From Haliclona indistincta (lineage: Eukaryota; Porifera; Demospongiae; Haplosclerida; Chalinidae), in NCBI GenBank assembly GCA_964017065.1, contig OZ024789.1:7940191-8004190 (forward strand): DNA of 64,000 nucleotides, in the 5' to 3' direction. The position numbers and the translations under genes are program-made. Each line of letters starts with the position of its first letter. The stretch's first letter is position 1. A model generated the notes under the pieces. It was given only the letters and a program-made list of their open reading frames with translations. It was not told the origin of the DNA and ran no database searches. Below are positions 58,401 to 64,000 of this stretch, in pieces.

Positions 58401-61400
58401 TTCTTGAGGTGCCTACACAACTTTAGACCAGTCCTGCAGTTCAGTTGGAGTTTACAAGCATCTATATATTCAACTATAGGCGCTTGTGTTCTCAGAGAGG
58501 TCCAAGATGGCCACAAAGGTGAGCCAGCCATGCATAACTGGACAACGAAAGCACTTTGGCAAAATCCATGAGTCACATTGCAAACCATTGTCGTGCTAAG
58601 CCTGTTCATACATACCCTTACAAAGTTTCAGAAGTGAGCGATGGTCTCTGTAGCTCGATGGACAGAATGAATGAATGAATGAACAAATGGCAAACCAAGT
58701 ACCATAACCCTCGCGCATGCGCCAAGGGTTAATAATGCACTCCACTCAAAATGTTTCTTGATTATAATGTAACCCTAGTCCCAGACATGAGAGGTTCTGT
58801 CATTGCTTTATTTGTGTGGTTCAAAGGGATAACTTCAGACATTTACCTGATTAACAGAGTGTCCGTATTTCAACAATATGCTGTAAATTTGCACAAATTA
58901 TTTTTTATTGAATATTATTATTAATTTTAATTTGTGTTTTATACCTTTAGTGAGTTGCCATGTTACTCTTACAGTGTAATTGAAGGCCTCCAGTCAAAAA
59001 CGGCAATTAAATGTATGTTTCAAAATTATTTTGAAAGAAGTATAATTGCGACATTAAAATGTGTGAAACTATCTTGTGCAGAGCAAACTTTTTTCATCGT
59101 CTTGTAAAGGTTTTTTCACATAGATACATCGTTTCACTACAGCTTTAGTCACTTATCAACCTCCTGCAAGACTTGCACTAAGCGCGGCACTAGAGTTGAA
59201 ACTCCGCCCCATCACGCCCATAATTACTCGGCTAGGTACTGTAACAATTACTTTGCGTCGCTGCTGTGCAATGAAGCGAAGTTCTTCAAATATTTCCCAC
59301 TTTGTTCTCCAGACATCAGACTTCCCGATTCTGTGTTTAGCTCAATTTTCGGCAGAAATATGTTCTATGTCCCTTTTTGACCGGAGCCCTTAAAATAATT
59401 GTTATACAGTGTATAGTGCAATTGTTAGCATAATTATCATGCAAGATAATTATTATTTCTTCAGTCCACCAGTTGATTCCACGGTAATAATGGGTATCAA
59501 TTGCTCTCTGGTCTTTGATCAATCGATTAATGGAGAAGAGTTTCTACAGCGATGTAAGATCGGACGAGTTCAATACTTTGATCCTGACGTGTGTATTAGT
59601 GTTGTGGGAGTACAGTGTGGTAAGTATAATGTGTACATGCATGGCTCTTCATGCAACGGCTGCCGTCAGTTGTCCTCTAGCTAGTTGTACAGTTACACAT
59701 GCAAATTTCTCATGTTGTCCAAGTCTGTCAACACAAGAAGCCAGGTTCCACTATTTTAATTCAAGGGTTGTTCAAGCTAATGATCTTTGTAGATGGGCAG
59801 GTCATACTGAATCCAGTCTCGCTACTGCGTTGACTCCACTGAGTAAACTCGCATGCAATGTGTATTACCAGTTAGTAAGAACACAAACTTTTTGATTGAA
59901 TAGGCAGGTTCTATCTCGAGAGCATTGTGGCGACAAATGCACCCCTTGACAAAATAAGTATAAGATACAAAGTTTCCACCTGCCTGGTACGGTGCATGGG
60001 GTCTCACTCAGGCTTGCCGGTTTTTGTTATAATGAGCCCTAGACTGGCAGATTTTGTATGTATTCTAGTATATGAATTTATTCCTGTACATGCAGATAAC
60101 ACAAAGGCTCCATATACTGGTCAGGTTCGTACAGTTGATAAAGGTGAACACTCATCACTGCTAGAGATCTACAATGAAGAATGGAGACCATTATGTGTCA
60201 GGAATTATCAAATGAATGACTTTGTTGCTAATTCTCTTTGTCGGCAAATGGGATTCACAAGCTCTAGTCAATATCTTGCTTCAAAGTGAGTATCTTGTGG
60301 TTACATTTTGAATTCAGTTAGGAGCTAATTTTTAAAGGAGCATACAAATGGATTATTACAACATACATGTAGTATAATGTACTGCACATTAGTTTGACAA
60401 GTTTGATGCCTCAATTTAGGCTGAATTTTCATGCGTTGTACCAGGTTTTATGCAGAATTTTTTGTAAGGAATTTTCCAAATTGATCAGCTTTTTAGTAGA
60501 TACGCTCTCTGAGAGTGATTTTGAGGCCTTCTTGACTATTTTAGACACCAAAGACAAAAAAAAACTTTTGATTTCAGGAGCACGGAGTTAGAGGTGGGAA
60601 ATCCCCTTTCCTGGCATAAATGTGTGCATGAACACACTTAATCCAGTGTAGTAGATTTCTCGTGATGGTATCATACTCCTGACAGGTTTTGTACAGGTTT
60701 AGTAGAATGACACTACCTCTAGCTTCTGTTCTCTGGTGTAACTGGTGCCCATTGTCTCCTAGTGTTGTCGGCTGATTGGTATCACTTGACATGACCATCG
60801 TATAGCGCGATCCAGATCGTCAATGCCTGAACTATGAATCCAGCAGCTGGGCGGCAGTATTGTGATGATCACGTTGTGGTCTCAACTTATAATTATGTAC
60901 AACTTATAAGTGTTATGCGCCAATATAACACTTCAGTACGGTAGCATGAAAAACCTTGATACTAAGCTGCAGTATATGACTAAGGCTGGTTCTTTTATGC
61001 ATTGTTTTTTTTGCTCGTGCACTTCAACATTATTTTTTTAATTCAATGAATCACTAGCTCCTCTCCACACCATCATCCAATTATCAGTAGCTAGACTAGG
61101 GACATCTATAGTCTGGGGTCCCGCCCCTTTCGCAACGAGGAAAGGGTCTGGTAAAAACCGTTCATGAAAGTTGTGCAGCGGAAGTGCAATGTATTACATA
61201 ATCATCAACCGCAACCCCACGCGTTTAGCTAGGTAGCTAGCTGTATCGATAAAATACCACGATTATAATACTCTTTTTAGCTTCCCCTCGTAGCTTGTCG
61301 AACGTCCACGATAGAGACGTGAAGCAGAGCATCTTCCCAAATCCCGTAGGAAGACATCCTGATCCACTTACAAAAGCTGACACTACCTATTCTTGTTCGG

Positions 61401-62593
61401 GTTTTAAACGGTCTAACCCAAGCTCTTTGGTTGTCTGTGTGGCGGCCGATAGTATTGCCTCCCTGTTCCACCTTGACTTGCTCATTCTTCTGTCTGCGGT
61501 CGTACGCCTACGTAAACCACGAATATGACGTAATTAATGATATGCACTGTAATCTGATTGGGCGCACTCTACAAGGTGCCGTTGCACAACTTTCATGTAC
61601 GGTTTTTACCAGACCCTTTCCTCATTGCGAAAGGGGCGGGACCCCAGACTAGGACATCTATACATCGGTTTCCGTTGTGAAATAAGTTCCATATTGCCCT
61701 CACTTTCATCGTATAACCTATAATTATTTTCTATGTGTAGTAATACTGGCACATCGTGGAAAATAAATTTACAGTCTGAAGACATATGCAACGGTGATGG
61801 AGAATTATCGAATCCTCATCCATCGTATGCTTGCTTCACTATCTGCATTGATATAGTAGTTAATTTCACTGCAGTGGACGATTGTGGCATAGGTCATACC
61901 CAATTTGAACTCATCTGCAGTAAGTGAATAATAGTTAGATGTGTTTGCTACCATGTGGTAAGGTGGTTCGGGTATGACGTCAAAATTAGCAGTGCTCATA
62001 GAAAATAAACATACGTAAAATGCTAGATCGTCATCAATTCAGTAAAGAAGACGTTGTTTTAAGTCTCAAGCTGCAACAGCCAAGTTATACTATCTCAAGA
62101 TTTCCCATCTATGTAGTGAACCATAAAATATTTGGTACACTTGACTTTTATCTCTAACAAAATTCGACTTTTCACCAGCTGAAACTGAGCTTCTGTAGCA
62201 TAATGTGAAATAGCACACTTAAAAAATTAATTACAAAGATGTCATAATATTAAAGGGACCTCGTGCTGCATTTTATTTTCGAGCGCATGCCTAAAATCAA
62301 ATGGCTGTTACTCAATCAAATATTATTGAAAGGTGATAAAACTTTCTATACAATATGTTTGATCATTCTGCTTGTTGTATAAAAAATTTCAAAGTCATTG
62401 TGCTACATTTAGCTGAGAAGCTACCATTTGATTACAGGCATGCGCTCGAAAATAAAATGCAGCACGAGGTCCCTTTTGTCATGCATGGTCACATATTATT
62501 GTAATTGCTGTTGTTACATTTTTATAGAATTTGACATGGGTGAACAGTTGGTGTACAGTGGCGGCAATCCACTTGCTTGCAAATATAAAGAAG
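52497..62593 (+). CDS. SRCR-type receptor (copy S2), TM exon outside the window
   Basis: Seven exons seen: 52497-52551, 55179-55270, 57873-58018, 59465-59619, 60096-60285, 61741-61919, 62528-62593. The signal peptide is identical to S1. The SRCR-like domain 1 is VYLQGRWSTVCDLS, ACRQLGY and FLQRCKIG; domain 2 is LLEIYNEEWRPLCVRN, CRQMGF and FELICS; then the stalk. Phases match S1 and no stop is present, so it is likely functional. Exon 8 (TM and tail) is not found before 64000. In S1 it follows after 550 bases; here at least 1.4 kb of new sequence lies after exon 7. Introns 1, 2 and 5 are swollen by repeats, making S2 nearly twice the length of S1. Confidence 0.75.
54263..54598 (-). other. 111-codon ORF in S2 intron 1, unrecognised
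   Basis: Minus strand, reading ITKVAHSDFPELSRQKVVHA, KSISCHKIWDRVLDNDPRG, then SAVISCGLIMAIKDIISALN. The composition is protein-like, but I recognise no family and see no promoter. It could be a remnant of a transposon protein or chance. Confidence 0.25.
55360..55967. repeat. 608-bp interspersed repeat with TTAACCCTTTAA ends (first copy)
   Basis: Begins TTAACCCTTTAATTACTGAA and ends GGCGTCATTAGGGGTTAAAG. A diverged sister lies 0.5 kb on, in the same orientation, sharing CTCCCACTTCG and AAAAGGCG blocks. Confidence 0.7.
56009..56332. mobile_element. 324-bp TIR element with 7-bp target duplication
   Basis: Ends CAGGAGCGTATGAAGGGAAG and its inverse (CTTCCTTTTATACGCTCCTG), flanked by GTAATAC on both sides (56002-56008 and 56333-56339). 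Inside is a second inverted pair (AAAGTCCGCCG / CGGCGGACTTT) and a central palindrome TGCAAAAACCTTCCTTATAA onward. Confidence 0.85.
56482..57081. repeat. 600-bp interspersed repeat with TTAACCCTTTAA ends (second copy)
   Basis: Begins TTAACCCTTTAATTACTAAA and ends AGGGGTTAAAGGGTTAA. Inverted termini of 12 bases bounded by TTAA. Confidence 0.7.
57240..57690. mobile_element. Second copy of the 27.6-kb interspersed repeat, inverted
   Basis: Starts TTGGTGGGCGGAAACCATGA, the inverse of the end of the 27611-28357 element, and shares the SPKAKLSTVDCL frame on plus. The distal part is truncated or diverged. Lies in S2 intron 2. Confidence 0.65.
61111..61651. mobile_element. 541-bp TIR element in S2 intron 5
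   Basis: About 70-bp inverted termini starting GTCTGGGGTCCCGCCCCTTT and containing AAAGGGTCTGGTAAAAACCG, flanked by the 11-base direct repeat GGACATCTATA. The 77-codon frame inside is not a known transposase. Absent from S1. Confidence 0.85.
62252..62477. mobile_element. 226-bp fold-back MITE in S2 intron 6
   Basis: Left AAAGGGACCTCGTGCTGCAT pairs with right ATGCAGCACGAGGTCCCTTT; the arms extend to about 50 bases with few mismatches. Absent from S1. Confidence 0.85.
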
Positions 62594-63839
62594 GTGAATA
62601 GCATCTATAATACATAACAGGATCACTTCATGTGCTTGTTATTATAGTAATAATTGTACCGTGTCAATTAGAAATATTTTTTCTGTTTTTTCCTTTTTTC
62701 AATACATGTAACTTTTAGCCAGTGTAGACGCCTAAATCCCATAGATCTACTTGTAGTAACAGATGTTCCCATGCATGAACCTAATTTCAGTATTTTTAGT
62801 GTGAAACCAATAAGAAGCACAGCATTTTTCTTGGATAGCCTGGTCAAATTAATGTGAAATTAATAATGTGCATTTTTTTACAATGAAATTTATTAGGGAG
62901 GCACTACCGTGTCTCCCTATGTAGGGTTGAATGGAAAAACAAGATGGCGGCTACATACAATGTATTAGCGTTCAAACGCTGATACTTCGCCTGGTGATGA
63001 CTTTTATACGTCCAAAGACACTTAGATCTGCTCTCTGGCGTTGCCCCATCTTACAGTAGCAAGGAGATTGCCCGAAATTGTTACTAAAGTGACCAACCTG
63101 GAAACAGGGAAAATCGAGTTTCGTCGTCTTAGTTTTCTTCTTTCTTTCTTTCTTTCTTTCTTCCACTTGCCTAGCGCCTTTACGCGAGCAGTGCCGAGAC
63201 CAAAACACCCACGAACAGTCGTGAAATTCTCCTGGCATGTGCCTTTTGAACTTCGTTTTTAGCGAAACGGCGATATACATTCCGCGATTTCTCGATCGTG
63301 ATCCATTGTCAGCTAAGTGTTAGACGCCATTATTGTGATATTGCGCAATACGCACGTGACCAAGCAGTGGTTAGCGCACATGACCAAGCACTAGCTTGAG
63401 TATCGCCACGCCGTGTGGATCACGGAGAACACATATTTGTCTGGAGTCTTCGAAGAACAGTAAGCTCGTATAGAATCACCATTCTGCGCTTGCCAGATAA
63501 TTATAACCGTCGTACAGGTCTACAAATAAGTGTGGGCAGGGCTCGTATGCACTGCATGCAAGCATGCGTAGGCGAGCTGATTATGTACAGCATAACAATT
63601 GTTTTTAGCTACAAGTTTAAAATTGTTAATCTAAAATTGTTAATCTAAATGTAATTTAGACGGCTCAGTACGTGCATATTATGATATTGAACTGCACTTT
63701 ACTGAAATAGAAAAAAGGACACAAACAAGAAAATTAAAAAGATTTCTATCGAAATCAAAAGGATGTAGGGTTTTGAATTCTACCACTGGTCCACAATGTA
63801 AATTAACAAGGGACAAGCATGGAATGGTAACACGATTGA
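62594..63839. other. S2 downstream intron, no exon seen
   Basis: The first 300 bases align with S1 intron 7; then new sequence begins near 62893 (TTAGGGAGGCACTACCGTGT). It includes a short CTTT run at 63139. The expected TM exon is not present. Confidence 0.5.
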
Positions 63840-64000
63840 CTTGCTAACAGACCATAGATCCCTACATCAGTGGCTGTACATAAGATCAATATTTTGTCAC
63901 AAGCTGATTGTACGTCAGGTGTCAGTCAACAGCAACAAGCTGAACTAGCTATAGTCAACTACAGCAGCCACTGATGAGGGATCTATGGTCTGTTAGCAAG
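63840..64000. repeat. 40-bp inverted repeat at the window end
   Basis: CTTGCTAACAGACCATAGAT at 63840 continues to 63878 and is inverted at 63960-64000 (ATCTATGGTCTGTTAGCAAG), with an 81-base spacer that includes GATTGTACGTCAGGTGTCAG. Probably a small fold-back element; it may run past the window. Confidence 0.85.

Overview
This is animal nuclear DNA, AT-rich, with many short GT-AG introns and dense interspersed repeats. The gene content points to a sponge, probably a demosponge such as Amphimedon. That is an inference from SRCR and Calx-beta receptor-like genes with tiny introns, a sponge-like orphan 7TM gene and the general base composition; no marker gene proves it.

Layout. (1) 1-9.1 kb: five single-exon copies, plus one promoter relic, of a two-pass membrane protein family. 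Each has a long N-terminal poly-glycine tract and an ectodomain that I think resembles the plant APD1-4 ectodomain. Three copies are open; two are frameshifted by 10-bp deletions. (2) 9.3-21.3 kb, minus strand: three tandem 15-exon CYP46-like P450 genes. A is split by a TIR element in exon 1, B has a stop codon in the I-helix exon, and C looks intact. A single-exon 7TM gene lies between B and C, and a P450 scrap follows C. (3) 21.5-36.2 kb: a duplicated block holding three intact 8-exon genes for type I membrane proteins (signal peptide, Cys-rich part, Calx-beta domain, Pro/Thr/Arg stalk, TM, tail with two PPxY motifs). An unrecognised minus-strand gene follows the third copy and its broken duplicate follows the second. 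An orphan P450 3' end lies between them. (4) 37.3-41.7 kb: a small acidic-protein gene, a tRNA-derived SINE-like repeat and SAMTOR (BMT2), the SAM sensor of mTORC1. (5) 41.8-64 kb: two copies of an SRCR-type receptor gene (8 exons; the second runs off the window before its TM exon). Between them is NOL9, a polynucleotide 5'-kinase for rRNA processing.

The conserved housekeeping genes (SAMTOR, NOL9) are single copy. They sit among surface-protein and P450 families that are duplicating, losing copies and collecting MITE-like elements. The surface genes (Calx-beta, SRCR, poly-Gly/APD-like) are the kind expected in recognition or defence of a sponge, but no such function can be shown from sequence alone. 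The most original observations are the RING-less APD-like poly-Gly family, the Calx-beta receptors with PPxY tails, the exon-1 transposon with an intact empty site in its paralogue, and microsatellites anchored exactly on splice sites.
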